This document shows, piece after piece, positions 40,450 to 48,508 of a stretch of 64,000 bases of DNA. The number at the start of each line of letters is the position of its first letter. Position 1 is the first letter of the stretch. The notes beneath the pieces were generated by a model that was given only the letters and a program-made list of their open reading frames with translations, was not told where the DNA came from and made no database searches. The position numbers and the translations under genes were made by a program. The stretch is taken from contig JACPMA010000006.1 of the NCBI GenBank assembly GCA_016186205.1, forward strand, positions 1 through 64,000, written 5' to 3'. The stretch comes from Candidatus Peregrinibacteria bacterium. GTDB taxonomy: Bacteria; Patescibacteriota; Gracilibacteria; UBA1369; UM-FILTER-53-11.

Positions 40450-42027
40450 CTATATTAGTTTTTTCACCATATACGTGTCCTCAAGTTCGTATCCTAATTT
40501 TTGGTAATACGGCCGTATTCCGACGCCGGCGATCACGGCCATTTTTTTGTAACCGTGCTGTCGTGAAATTTCTTCTGCTTTCGCCACCAATTTTTTTCCG
40601 AAACCCATATGCTGGCTTGCAAGTTCATCGCGCTCGCTGATGGGCACTTGCGCACCATAAGTGTGGAGTTCACGTAGAAGCGCAGCGCCCTCAAGTTCTT
40701 TTATAAAATGTTTTTTACCGTTAATGGAATAGCTTGAAAAACGGAGCCGTAATAAAGCGCAAAGCTTGTCGCTTTGCGTATCGTCATAACTCAAAAAGAA
40801 TTCCTGCCCTCCGGATGCTTCATAATTCATCATTCGTAATTCAATATCTTTAGGGCTGACTGGCTGTCCGCGAATCTCTCGGCAACGAATACAATGACAG
40901 ACAATTCCCTTCTCATTCATCATCCGCTGCGCCACCTGCCGAAGATTTGAAACCTTGCTTCCGCCGATAATACTCGTGGCTGGAATATCTCGAATGAGCC
41001 GCGTCACGCGAAGGTATCGCGGGAAAAAAGGTTTGATCCGGAAAATAATTTCAAGAAGTTCCTCATCCGTATATGGCCGATGGCGGCCTTGTTCATACCA
41101 TAATTTAAGTTCTGAAAATGGCACCACCATGCATGGATAAATCTTCATCATGTCAGGTCTATATATAGGATTCTCAAAAAGTTCCTTGAACATGGCGATG
41201 TCGCGCTCTACGGTTGATCCCGGAAGATTAGGCATCATGTGGTACGAAATTTTGAAGGCTGCGTCTTTGAGGAGTTGCGTGGCGCGTATTGTTGCATCAG
41301 TATGGTGCCCTCGTTTCACGAGATCAAACACATCATCATAAATAGTTTGTGCGCCTATTTCAACTCTGGTAGCGCCAAGCATTCTCATGCGCAAAATTTC
41401 CTTTTCATTTATCCAATCTTGACGTGTCTCCAGAGTCACTGCAACGCATCGGTGTTTTGCTGTTTCGTTTAGACGCATAGCCTCGCTAAGGCGAGGGCTT
41501 CGCGTGTCATTCATTGCATTAAGACACTGCCGAATATATGAAACTTGATATGCTTTCGGATGCGAAGACCATGTCCCGCCCATAACGATAAGTTCAATTT
41601 TGTCCGTTGGATGGCCGTTTTCATGAAGCGTTGCAATACGGCTCTTCACTTGTTTATAAGGATCATAATCATTGATGATCGCGCGCATTACAGCAGGTTC
41701 ATTGCTCAAATAACTCTTCGGAACATTTTCTTCGGTCGGACAAAATACGCATCTGCCAGGACAGCCGAGCGGCTTTGTGAGTACAGCAACCGGTGAAACG
41801 CCGGAAAGCGTCCGTATGGCACGTTTACGTATGAGACGCGCAAACTCGCGATCTTCGTTAATTCTCCCAAGCTTCACGAGCGAACGGTACGCGGCAACAA
41901 GCTCATGATTCGGCGGCGGCGAAACCCCAAAATGCTCGGCGAATTGAATTTTGATATCATGGAGCTGACGGCTCGTTTTTACGCCGGATTCGAGGGCATC
42001 GAGAACAAGTTGAGCAACATTAGCCAT
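40450..42027 (-). CDS. Elp3-family tRNA uridine(34) acetyltransferase/radical SAM enzyme
   Basis: 525 residues from ATG at 42027 (MANVAQLVLDALES). The radical SAM cluster motif is GCPGRCVFCPTE, a CxxxCxxC, with Elp3 surroundings (SGVSPVAVLTKPLGCPG, IELIVMGGTWSSHP, EIGAQTIYDDVFDLVKRGH, MPNLPGS). A zinc-site-like segment CHCIRCREIRGQ follows. The C-terminal GNAT domain (QHMGFGKKLVAKAEEI, GIRPYYQKLGYE) binds acetyl-CoA. Elp3 makes the cm5 group on wobble uridine 34 of tRNAs; bacterial stand-alone Elp3 proteins are known. Its start codon overlaps that of a divergent Trm9-like methyltransferase gene, which suggests they work together. Confidence 0.9.
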   Translation of the reverse strand: MANVAQLVLDALESGVKTSRQLHDIKIQFAEHFGVSPPPNHELVAAYRSLVKLGRINEDREFARLIRKRAIRTLSGVSPVAVLTKPLGCPGRCVFCPTEENVPKSYLSNEPAVMRAIINDYDPYKQVKSRIATLHENGHPTDKIELIVMGGTWSSHPKAYQVSYIRQCLNAMNDTRSPRLSEAMRLNETAKHRCVAVTLETRQDWINEKEILRMRMLGATRVEIGAQTIYDDVFDLVKRGHHTDATIRATQLLKDAAFKISYHMMPNLPGSTVERDIAMFKELFENPIYRPDMMKIYPCMVVPFSELKLWYEQGRHRPYTDEELLEIIFRIKPFFPRYLRVTRLIRDIPATSIIGGSKVSNLRQVAQRMMNEKGIVCHCIRCREIRGQPVSPKDIELRMMNYEASGGQEFFLSYDDTQSDKLCALLRLRFSSYSINGKKHFIKELEGAALLRELHTYGAQVPISERDELASQHMGFGKKLVAKAEEISRQHGYKKMAVIAGVGIRPYYQKLGYELEDTYMVKKLI

Positions 42028-42751
42028 GGGAAGCAAAGACATTCTACAGGAAGTAAAGCGTTCGTACAGCGCTATTGCGCATGAATTCGACGCCACGCGC
42101 GACCGGCCTTGGCAAGAATTTAAGATTTTTTTGGACTACCTTCGCAAGCAAGCGCAACCGGTATTTGCCTCCGCTCGCTCGGAGTCGGGCCATCGGATGC
42201 ATGATCCTCCGGCCCTCTTCCGGCAAACGCTCGCTTCGGCAAACAACCGATTGCGCTTGCTTGATGTGGGCTGTGGCAATGGACGGCTATCTCACTTTCT
42301 CAAAAAAAACCCAATCGAATATACCGGCGTGGATAATAATCGAACAATGCTGCGCATCGCGAAAAAGAAAAATCCTCATGCAGTTTTTCGCTTTGCCGAA
42401 ATAACAAAACTCCCCTTTCCTGCCCGCTCTTTTGGTGCTGCTTGGTGTATTGCCGTTCTCCATCATCTCCCGACAAAAAAACTCCGCCTGCAAGCGCTCA
42501 AAGAAATTAAGCGTATTTTAAAACCAAACGGCCTGCTTTTCATTACTGTCTGGAATCTCTGGCAGCCGAAATACAGAAAATACATTGATCAAAAAACGCA
42601 AAATGCAGAAATTCCTTGGGGCACGGAGAAAAAAATCCTCCGCTATTATTACGCCTTCAAACAAAATGAACTCCGTGATTTACTTAAGAGCGCCGGATTC
42701 AAAAAAATAAAAAAAATAACAAGCAATCATAATTTTGCTTTTATCGCCTGA
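42026..42751 (+). CDS. SAM-dependent methyltransferase, Trm9/ALKBH8-like
   Basis: 241 residues. The start (YSAIAHEFDATRDRPWQEFK) matches the YxxIAxxFxxTRxKPW signature of Trm9-type tRNA methyltransferases. The SAM-binding motif LLDVGCGNGRLSHFL, then CIAVLHHLPTKKLRLQAL and LKPNGLLFITVWNLWQ agree with that family. Trm9 methylates cm5U34, the product of Elp3, to mcm5U34. Residues about 40-79, between the signature and motif I, are not methyltransferase sequence: they are the translation of the 119-bp palindromic repeat, which has inserted without breaking the frame. The gene is followed by a glycosyltransferase gene with a TGATG overlap. Confidence 0.7.
   Translation: MGSKDILQEVKRSYSAIAHEFDATRDRPWQEFKIFLDYLRKQAQPVFASARSESGHRMHDPPALFRQTLASANNRLRLLDVGCGNGRLSHFLKKNPIEYTGVDNNRTMLRIAKKKNPHAVFRFAEITKLPFPARSFGAAWCIAVLHHLPTKKLRLQALKEIKRILKPNGLLFITVWNLWQPKYRKYIDQKTQNAEIPWGTEKKILRYYYAFKQNELRDLLKSAGFKKIKKITSNHNFAFIA
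42145..42263. repeat. 119-bp palindromic element inside a coding region
   Basis: Ends CAAGCAAGCGCAACCGG / CCGATTGCGCTTGCTTG are near-complementary. It is the inverted copy of 36185-36303. The insertion adds about 40 residues (rich in Ala, Ser, Arg) to the methyltransferase in frame. Confidence 0.85.
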
Positions 42752-43569
42752 TGAAAAAAGTTAAAGTCCTCAATATTCAATTCGACGTTTGCACAAAAGA
42801 CGAAGCGCTCGCCCGCATTCTTGATGCACTTCAAAATCGCAGCCGCGAAAGCGCAAAACATATTGTCACGCCGAATCCTGAAATGCTCCTTCACGCACAG
42901 AACAATGCTTCCTTTCGCGAGACGCTCAACCGCGCATGGTTAAGTATTCCGGACGGAATCGGCATCCTATGGGCTTCGACATTTCAAGAAATAACCAAAC
43001 GCTCCGGCGCCATCGGCCGCTTATTAAAAGGCCTCGCAAGCCTTATTGGCCTGATCTTCTTTCCTGGTTCTTGCCAACGTGTTTTCTCCGAGCGCATAAC
43101 AGGCGTTGATCTTATGGAATCCATCTGCGCTGTGAGCCGCGATAAAAAAACTCCCATCTTTTTATTGGGCGCCATTGTCGGAGTCGCTGAAAAAGCAAAA
43201 GAGATTTTGGAAATCCGGTATCCGGGCGTAAATATCGTCGGAACATTTTCCGGATCGCCGAATGATTTTGATTTCGCCGCCATCAACGCGCTCATCGCCG
43301 AAACCCAACCTGAAATTTTATTCATAGCATACGGTGCGCCGGCTCAAGAACTTTGGATCAGCCGCCATATCGCTAAATTCCCATCCGTAAAAATCGCCAT
43401 GGGCGTTGGCGGCGCGTTTGATTTTTTATCCGGACTAAAAAAACGCGCTCCAAAACTCATGCAAAAACTCGGACTCGAATGGCTCTATCGCCTGCTCAAA
43501 GAACCGTCCCGCTGGAAACGCATCTGGAATGCGATCGTAAAATTTCCTCTCCGCGTTATCCGATCATGA
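42751..43569 (+). CDS. WecG/TagA/CpsF-family glycosyltransferase
   Basis: 272 residues. Family features are a start MKKVKVLNIQFDVCTKDEAL, the TPNPEMLLHAQ block, IPDGIGILWAS with the likely catalytic Asp, and AYGAPAQELWISRH with MGVGGAFDFLSG late. These GT26 enzymes add ManNAc or a similar sugar to a polyprenyl-linked acceptor at the membrane in teichoic acid or capsule synthesis. It starts inside the stop of the methyltransferase gene (TGATG), so the two are co-transcribed although functionally unrelated. Confidence 0.85.
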   Translation: MKKVKVLNIQFDVCTKDEALARILDALQNRSRESAKHIVTPNPEMLLHAQNNASFRETLNRAWLSIPDGIGILWASTFQEITKRSGAIGRLLKGLASLIGLIFFPGSCQRVFSERITGVDLMESICAVSRDKKTPIFLLGAIVGVAEKAKEILEIRYPGVNIVGTFSGSPNDFDFAAINALIAETQPEILFIAYGAPAQELWISRHIAKFPSVKIAMGVGGAFDFLSGLKKRAPKLMQKLGLEWLYRLLKEPSRWKRIWNAIVKFPLRVIRS

Positions 43570-43839
43570 ACGCCGTTTTTTGGATTCCCCGCCTCCCTTC
43601 CTCTCAAGCGCTGCTTCAATATACGGCCGCACATGATCCACTATGGATGAAGCGAGACTCACGGGTTTCAAAATAAATGAATTCACGCGTTCCACCGTCT
43701 CCCGAATTTTTTCAAGCATTTTGCTTGCATCGCGCAAAATGAGAATCAAATAAATGAGAGTCACGCACAAAAAAATCGTTAAGAGGGCGATGGCGATGGT
43801 CAAAACGATATAAAGGGTACTTTGTGAAGAAGCAAACAT
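43564..43839 (-). CDS. Small membrane protein, single anchor
   Basis: 91 residues with one long hydrophobic helix (residues about 8-33) and an amphipathic, basic C-terminal half (ASKMLEKIRETVERVNSFIL, ending ERKGGGESKKRRS). It resembles the DUF948-like or similar small anchored coiled-coil proteins found widely in CPR. Function unknown. It overlaps the glycosyltransferase end by 6 bases in convergent orientation and lies downstream of gatB on the same strand. Confidence 0.5.
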   Translation of the reverse strand: MFASSQSTLYIVLTIAIALLTIFLCVTLIYLILILRDASKMLEKIRETVERVNSFILKPVSLASSIVDHVRPYIEAALERKGGGESKKRRS

Positions 43840-43869
43840 AAAATTACTAATGATTTTTTATATTATACC

Positions 43870-45300
43870 CTATCCCAGTAATTTCCGCAAAATCTCGTTG
43901 GCTGACTTCGGATTCGCCTGTCCTTTGCTTGCCTGCATGACTTTGCCGACGAGAAATCCAAAAGCCTGCTGCTTCCCGCCTTTGAAATCAGCAACCGGTC
44001 CGGGGTTCTCATCAATGACTTTCTGACATATTGCTTCAATTGCTCCGGTATCGCTTACTAATTTAAGTCCTTTTTCTTCCACAATTTTTTCAGGATCTTT
44101 TCCGGTCGAATACATGGCATCAAAAATCTCCGATTTGGCCATGTTGTTTGAAATCACTCCTTCATTCACAAGCTTCAATAATTTTCCAAGTTGGCTAGCC
44201 TGGATTTTGCAATCTGTAAGCCTTAAACCATCCTCGTTCAAATGCTTTAAAAGAATAGTATTGATGAACGAAACCGCCTTTTTCGGATCCTTGGAAATAC
44301 GAACCGTCTCTTCAAAATAATCCGCCATGGATTTTTCTTCAGTGAGAATTCCCGCATCCTCTTCGGACAAACCGAATTTCTGTATGAATCGCTGCCGCCG
44401 CGCCAAAGGCAACTCCGGCAATTCCTCTTTAAAGCGCTCAATCTGCTCATGCGAAATCTGCATTGGAGGCAAATCCGGCTCTGGAAAATAACGATAATCA
44501 TGCGCTTCCTCCTTACTCCGCTGGGAAAACGTCTCGCCTTTCGCATCATCCCAGCCGCGCGTTTCTTGCGTAATTTTCCCGCCTGACTTCAAGACCTCTT
44601 CCTGCCGCGAAATTTCATACGCGAGCGCAGCCTCAAGAGCCCGGAAAGAATTCAGATTTTTCACTTCGGCTTTCACGCCGAATTTTTCTTCGCCTTTCTT
44701 GCGCAAAGAAACATTGATATCAAAACGCATCATCCCCTTCTCCATGTCGCAATCCGAAGCGCCGACATAGCGCAAAATCCGCCGAATTTCCTGCGCATAT
44801 TCCGAGGCCTCTTCCACGGAACGAATATCCGGCTCGGAAACAATTTCCATCAAAGGCGAACCGCTGCGGTTATAATCGCACAACGTACCGTCCTTCACGT
44901 GCACCAATTTTCCTGCATCATCTTCAAGATGAAGCCGGTGCACGCGAATTTTTTTTGGCTTACCGTTAATCAAAATATCAACATACCCTTTTTGGGAAAC
45001 CGGCTTATCGTACTGCGAAATCTGGAACCCCTTTGGCAAATCTGGATAAAAATAATTTTTGCGGTCGAATTTGGAAAACGCTGGAATTTCGCAATGCAGT
45101 GCGAGCGCGGCGAGCACTCCTTGAGTAACAGTTTCTTTATTGATCACCGGAAGCATACCTGGAAACCCCATGCAAATTGGACAAACGTTTGTATTCGGCA
45201 GGCAGCCAAAAGAATCATTCTTGCACGAACAAAACATCTTCGATTTCGTGGAAATCTGTGCATGAATTTCCAACCCGATAACAGGTTCAAAGCTTGACAA
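43870..45300 (-). CDS. gatB: Aspartyl/glutamyl-tRNA(Asn/Gln) amidotransferase subunit B
   Basis: 476 residues, full length. Motifs: VIGLEIHAQISTKSKMFCSC, CPICMGFPGMLPVIN, DRKNYFYPDLPKGFQISQYD, HLEDDAGKLVH, DYNRSGSPLMEIVSEPD, and the C-terminal YqeY-like tail domain ending GQANPKSANEILRKLLG. GatB with GatA and GatC converts Glu-tRNA(Gln) or Asp-tRNA(Asn) to the amidated form. gatA and gatC are not in this window. Confidence 0.95.
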   Translation of the reverse strand: MSSFEPVIGLEIHAQISTKSKMFCSCKNDSFGCLPNTNVCPICMGFPGMLPVINKETVTQGVLAALALHCEIPAFSKFDRKNYFYPDLPKGFQISQYDKPVSQKGYVDILINGKPKKIRVHRLHLEDDAGKLVHVKDGTLCDYNRSGSPLMEIVSEPDIRSVEEASEYAQEIRRILRYVGASDCDMEKGMMRFDINVSLRKKGEEKFGVKAEVKNLNSFRALEAALAYEISRQEEVLKSGGKITQETRGWDDAKGETFSQRSKEEAHDYRYFPEPDLPPMQISHEQIERFKEELPELPLARRQRFIQKFGLSEEDAGILTEEKSMADYFEETVRISKDPKKAVSFINTILLKHLNEDGLRLTDCKIQASQLGKLLKLVNEGVISNNMAKSEIFDAMYSTGKDPEKIVEEKGLKLVSDTGAIEAICQKVIDENPGPVADFKGGKQQAFGFLVGKVMQASKGQANPKSANEILRKLLG

Positions 45301-45321
45301 GGAAATAAAGTTAGTTATAAT
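45294..45321 (+). promoter_or_regulatory. Near-consensus sigma-70 promoter
   Basis: TTGACA (45294-45299) and TATAAT (45316-45321), both perfect, are 16 bases apart. It starts within the first codons of gatB on the opposite strand and reads toward the small gene at 45365. The strongest promoter match in the window. Confidence 0.8.
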
Positions 45322-45364
45322 TAAACCACATTAGAGGCCTCATTACTCATTAATTCTATCATAT

Positions 45365-45628
45365 ATGGCAGAAACACCGAGAACTTGGGCTGTTGTAAAA
45401 CCTCTTACGGCGGGCGCTGCAGAATGGCGTAGAGCAGAAAGCGCCGTTGATGTCTATGATCATGGAAAACAACCATATCGCGTATACGCATTCAATGACA
45501 GAACACCCACAGCTCCTCCGTCGGGACTTGAGGACCATGACTTAGTCGTTCTAACTGATCCGGAAGTCGTTGGCCCAATGGCGCATTATTTTAGAACGCG
45601 CTTCAATACAGCTATAGATCAAGCGTAG
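45365..45628 (+). CDS. Hypothetical 87-aa protein under a strong promoter
   Basis: 87 residues, MAETPRTWAVVKPLTAGAAE with a mixed alpha/beta look and no known domain (SAVDVYDHGKQPYRVYAFND, DLVVLTDPEVVGPMAHYF). The only plus-strand gene between gatB and coaE. The consensus promoter 44 bases upstream suggests high expression. Its 3' end overlaps coaE by 17 bases convergently. Confidence 0.5.
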   Translation: MAETPRTWAVVKPLTAGAAEWRRAESAVDVYDHGKQPYRVYAFNDRTPTAPPSGLEDHDLVVLTDPEVVGPMAHYFRTRFNTAIDQA

Positions 45629-46184
45629 ATATTTTTTTGCGCAAGGCATTCTCTGAATCATTATTTTCTATTCTCTTAAAAATCTTCGGCAGGTTTTTTC
45701 GCTGAAATTTTAAAAGCGCAATAAGCTGGCTTTTTGGGATTTTGCGTGACTTCAAGCGTTTGAAAATCTGTTCATCGGAAGCATCAATAACCAAAATTTG
45801 ATCAACGAATTTTCCCAAATCATTCGGCTCAAAATAAACAGCTTCGATACAAATTCGGTTTCCCTTCGATTGAACAATTTTTTTATTCATCTCGTGGACA
45901 ACGAGCGGATGAATAAGTTTATTCAAAATCCACAGTTTCTGCGGCGTCTTGAGGAGAAACCGGCGCAGCCTGCCGCGATGAACTCCTTTTTTGCCCACAA
46001 ATTGCGCTCCGAAATAATCCTTTATTTTCTGATATCCGGGCCGGCCAGGCAAGTACAGTTCATGCACTACTTTATCAGCGTCAATCCAGTAAAATCCAAA
46101 TTTTTCCTCTAAAATCCGGCAAACCGCGCTTTTCCCGCTACCGATAACGCCTGTGACTCCTATAATTTTACGCCGAGATCCCAT
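45612..46184 (-). CDS. coaE: Dephospho-CoA kinase
   Basis: 190 residues. GVTGVIGSGKSAVCRILEEK is the P-loop, followed by FYWIDADKVVHELYLPG, the conserved DAD segment, and LIHPLVVHEMNKKI in the CoA-binding part. RKIPKSQLIALLKFQ and IENN(D)S near the end match CoaE. It phosphorylates the 3' hydroxyl of dephospho-CoA in the last step of CoA synthesis, here probably supplied by salvage. The start overlaps the upstream gene (46160-46561) by 25 bases. Confidence 0.85.
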   Translation of the reverse strand: MGSRRKIIGVTGVIGSGKSAVCRILEEKFGFYWIDADKVVHELYLPGRPGYQKIKDYFGAQFVGKKGVHRGRLRRFLLKTPQKLWILNKLIHPLVVHEMNKKIVQSKGNRICIEAVYFEPNDLGKFVDQILVIDASDEQIFKRLKSRKIPKSQLIALLKFQRKNLPKIFKRIENNDSENALRKKISTLDL

Positions 46185-46561
46185 AAAGCTTGTTTATATT
46201 GAGAAAGGGCTTTGCGCGCCTCACCCTCGGTTACATCAAAACCTATTTCATGCACGCACCGATTCCGCAGTTTATGCGCAGACCAAATATCATCCGCGTG
46301 CGAAAACCATTTTTCGGCGCGCTGTAATTTATCTCCGAGCGAACCCGAAAATCCCCTCTTTTTCAAAACAAAATCGAGCAATTTATCCGCTTCTATAATG
46401 GCGTGTTTCGGATCGCGCTCGATTTTTCCGCGAATTGCTTCCCATTCGGAGCGTACAAGCGCTAAATCTCGTTTGGAAAATTTCTTCTTGCGCCGCCGAA
46501 TTAAATAAATCTCAAGAGCAAGAAGAATAACTATAGCGACCAAAAGAAGAGAAAATTCCAT
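46160..46561 (-). CDS. Membrane-anchored protein with HEPN-like helical domain
   Basis: 133 residues. An N-terminal helix (residues about 3-21) is followed by basic residues (RRRKKKFSKRD), then a soluble helical domain with AIIEADKLLDFVLKKRGF and AHKLRNRCVHEIGF. The R-x4-H phrase LRNRCVH is as in HEPN/DUF4145-like folds. It is a conserved kind of CPR small protein to my recollection. Function unknown. It is translationally coupled to coaE. Confidence 0.5.
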   Translation of the reverse strand: MEFSLLLVAIVILLALEIYLIRRRKKKFSKRDLALVRSEWEAIRGKIERDPKHAIIEADKLLDFVLKKRGFSGSLGDKLQRAEKWFSHADDIWSAHKLRNRCVHEIGFDVTEGEARKALSQYKQALWDLGVKL

Positions 46562-46626
46562 ACATTCGACAATTAAACGTTAGGCTTTAGACTTTAGAAA
46601 TTAGGTATTAGAAATTAGAAATTTCG

Positions 46627-47217
46627 TTATTCTTCCTCTTGTTCTTGCGGCAACCCATGCTCCACAATGTGCTGCTGAAGCAAATCTGTCAGCACGCCCT
46701 GCAGCGCTCTATGATCGCGGAAACTCTTATTCGTAACAAATTCTTCCTGGGCTTTCGTAAGCATTTCCGCCTTCTTTTTTGGATTTACCGCGCCGTCAAA
46801 AACAGACGCATTCCCTGTAAATTTTTCAAGCGCAATAGTACCGAAATTAAAAAGCGTGCGCCAAAATCCTTTTACTTCATAGCCAATGCCTTGAATGATG
46901 TGATATTCTATACGCGCAGAGCTTTTTTCGAAAAATCCTTTCCACATAATCTCGATAAGACTCGCATTTGTCACAAGCCACACGTCGTAATACCAATCGA
47001 AAAATTCATAAATAAACCGCAGCACTCCGATAGCGAGCCATGCTGCTGCAAAAAGCATAATCTTAGGAAAAAGCCACCAGCCGAAAAGCGGCAGAAAAAG
47101 TCCGAAGAACGCGATACGAAAAAAATCCTTACTCTGCATTAAAAGGTGGCGATGAATAACAAAAACAATATTCTCTCCCTCCGCCAAATAACTTTTATAA
47201 AGATAATCTCGGATCAT
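46627..47217 (-). CDS. Bacterial PH-domain membrane protein
   Basis: About 196 residues from ATG at 47217; a GTG at 47235 is an alternative. Two membrane helices (residues about 35-85) are followed by a beta-rich segment (YDVWLVTNASLIEIMWKGFF, ARIEYHIIQGIGYEVKGFWR, LFNFGTIALEKFTGN) that fits the bPH_2 (YdbS-like) domain. The C-terminal tail is acidic. Role unknown, possibly envelope-related. Divergent from lepB with about 20 bases between start codons. Confidence 0.65.
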   Translation of the reverse strand: MIRDYLYKSYLAEGENIVFVIHRHLLMQSKDFFRIAFFGLFLPLFGWWLFPKIMLFAAAWLAIGVLRFIYEFFDWYYDVWLVTNASLIEIMWKGFFEKSSARIEYHIIQGIGYEVKGFWRTLFNFGTIALEKFTGNASVFDGAVNPKKKAEMLTKAQEEFVTNKSFRDHRALQGVLTDLLQQHIVEHGLPQEQEEE

Positions 47218-47235
47218 CTGATATAAGTGTAACAC

Positions 47236-47949
47236 ATGCTTGAATCGAAAAAAGCCAAAAAATGGCTAGACGAGCTCCGGGAAAAACACCCCACGCTGTA
47301 TTTTCTTGGAGATCTTTTTCTCAATATCGTTGTTATCGTGTTCCTTGTCTACACTGTCCGCACTTACCTTATTTCGCCATTCCAGGTTTTTGGGCCATCC
47401 ATGTGCAACACGCTGAATGAAATTCATGACAAATGCCAAGATAGCTTTGGCGAATATCTCATTGTGAATAAAGCGATATACTACCCTTTCTTTGGAGACC
47501 GCCGCTATCGAACGCCGGAGCGCGGCGACATTATCGTTTTCCGTCCTCCTCATAACGCACAGGATTTTTACATTAAACGCATCATCGCGCTGCCTGGAGA
47601 AAAAGTGAAACTCCAAAACGGCAAAGTCTATATTTATAACAAAGAACATCAGAGCGGCTGGGAGCTTCCTGAAGAATATTTGAGCAAAGAGAATAAAAAT
47701 CAAACTTTTCCGATGAATGCGCAGCGGGTTATGACTTTTGAAGTGCCTGAAGGACGATATTTTGTGATGGGCGATAACCGCCGAAAAAGCACGGATTCAC
47801 GCACATGTTTCCGCGGGCCCGGCGACCGCGAGTGCAACGACGACATCAATCATTTTCTGCCTATCGAGCGCATTGAAGGAAAAGCTTCGGTGGTTTTATG
47901 GCCCTTCAACAAAATCCGCATACTTTCGAATCCGGCATATAGCGGGTAA
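47236..47949 (+). CDS. lepB: Signal peptidase I
   Basis: 237 residues. After one N-terminal membrane helix (residues about 25-48) come FGPSMCNTL with the catalytic Ser, DIIVFRPP, and FYIKRIIALPGEKVKL with the catalytic Lys. YFVMGDNRRKSTDSR is box E. It cleaves signal peptides of exported proteins at the outer face of the membrane. Two extra cysteines flank the DRECNDDINHF segment near the end. Confidence 0.95.
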   Translation: MLESKKAKKWLDELREKHPTLYFLGDLFLNIVVIVFLVYTVRTYLISPFQVFGPSMCNTLNEIHDKCQDSFGEYLIVNKAIYYPFFGDRRYRTPERGDIIVFRPPHNAQDFYIKRIIALPGEKVKLQNGKVYIYNKEHQSGWELPEEYLSKENKNQTFPMNAQRVMTFEVPEGRYFVMGDNRRKSTDSRTCFRGPGDRECNDDINHFLPIERIEGKASVVLWPFNKIRILSNPAYSG

Positions 47950-47954
47950 TCCCA

Positions 47955-48356
47955 CTATACTCCGCGCGTAAAATACAATTCCAACAAAAGAATAATGGCA
48001 ATAAGCATAAGGCCGCTCCACCAAGTGAGGGCATTTAAAAGAAGCAATGCGGCCGCCGCAAGCGTGCAAAATGTAAGCAGCAAGCCTTGGCGCAAAGAAA
48101 TATTCAAGTGATCGAGGTAAATTTCGTATTGATGCAACCACAGGCGCAAACCGAATCCTAGAAGTGTGAAGGTTGCAGTGAGCGCAAAAAAAGCGCTTGT
48201 AAAAAATAGGATGAGTGCGAGCGCTGATGCCAGGTGGCATATGGTAATTTTTCCAGGCGCCGTGCACGGATCAAGCCGAAAAATAACAAGTAGAAAAGAA
48301 ATCCATCCAACGAGAGCAGTTCCTGCAAGCACTAAAAGATATTTTCTGTAGGTCAT
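47955..48356 (-). CDS. Small integral membrane protein
   Basis: 133 residues with four hydrophobic helices (about 8-28, 43-70, 90-112, 115-130). No family recognised. The segment LHQYEIYLDHLNISLRQG is the only longer polar loop. Convergent with lepB and downstream of a GC-rich repeat region. Confidence 0.5.
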   Translation of the reverse strand: MTYRKYLLVLAGTALVGWISFLLVIFRLDPCTAPGKITICHLASALALILFFTSAFFALTATFTLLGFGLRLWLHQYEIYLDHLNISLRQGLLLTFCTLAAAALLLLNALTWWSGLMLIAIILLLELYFTRGV

Positions 48357-48392
48357 TTTTTAATGTGGTTTATTGTAAGAATTGTAGCGCGA

Positions 48393-48508
48393 GCTTGGGT
48401 CTTGTGGGTCCCAAGCGAGTGCTAAAGAGTGGAAAGGAAGGGGGGCGAGTTCGAGGCTGAGTTTATCGAAGCCGAGGCGAGCTAGTGGGGGAAACGTAGT
48501 TTTCCCCC
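48393..48508. repeat. GC-rich hairpin cluster between two membrane-protein genes
   Basis: Three small palindromes follow each other: GCTTGGG/CCCAAGC (48393-48416), GGCTGAGTTTATCGAAGCC (48455-48473), and GGGGGAAA/TTTTCCCCC near 48486-48507, the last overlapping the end of the next gene. No T-run to make a terminator. Confidence 0.5.
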
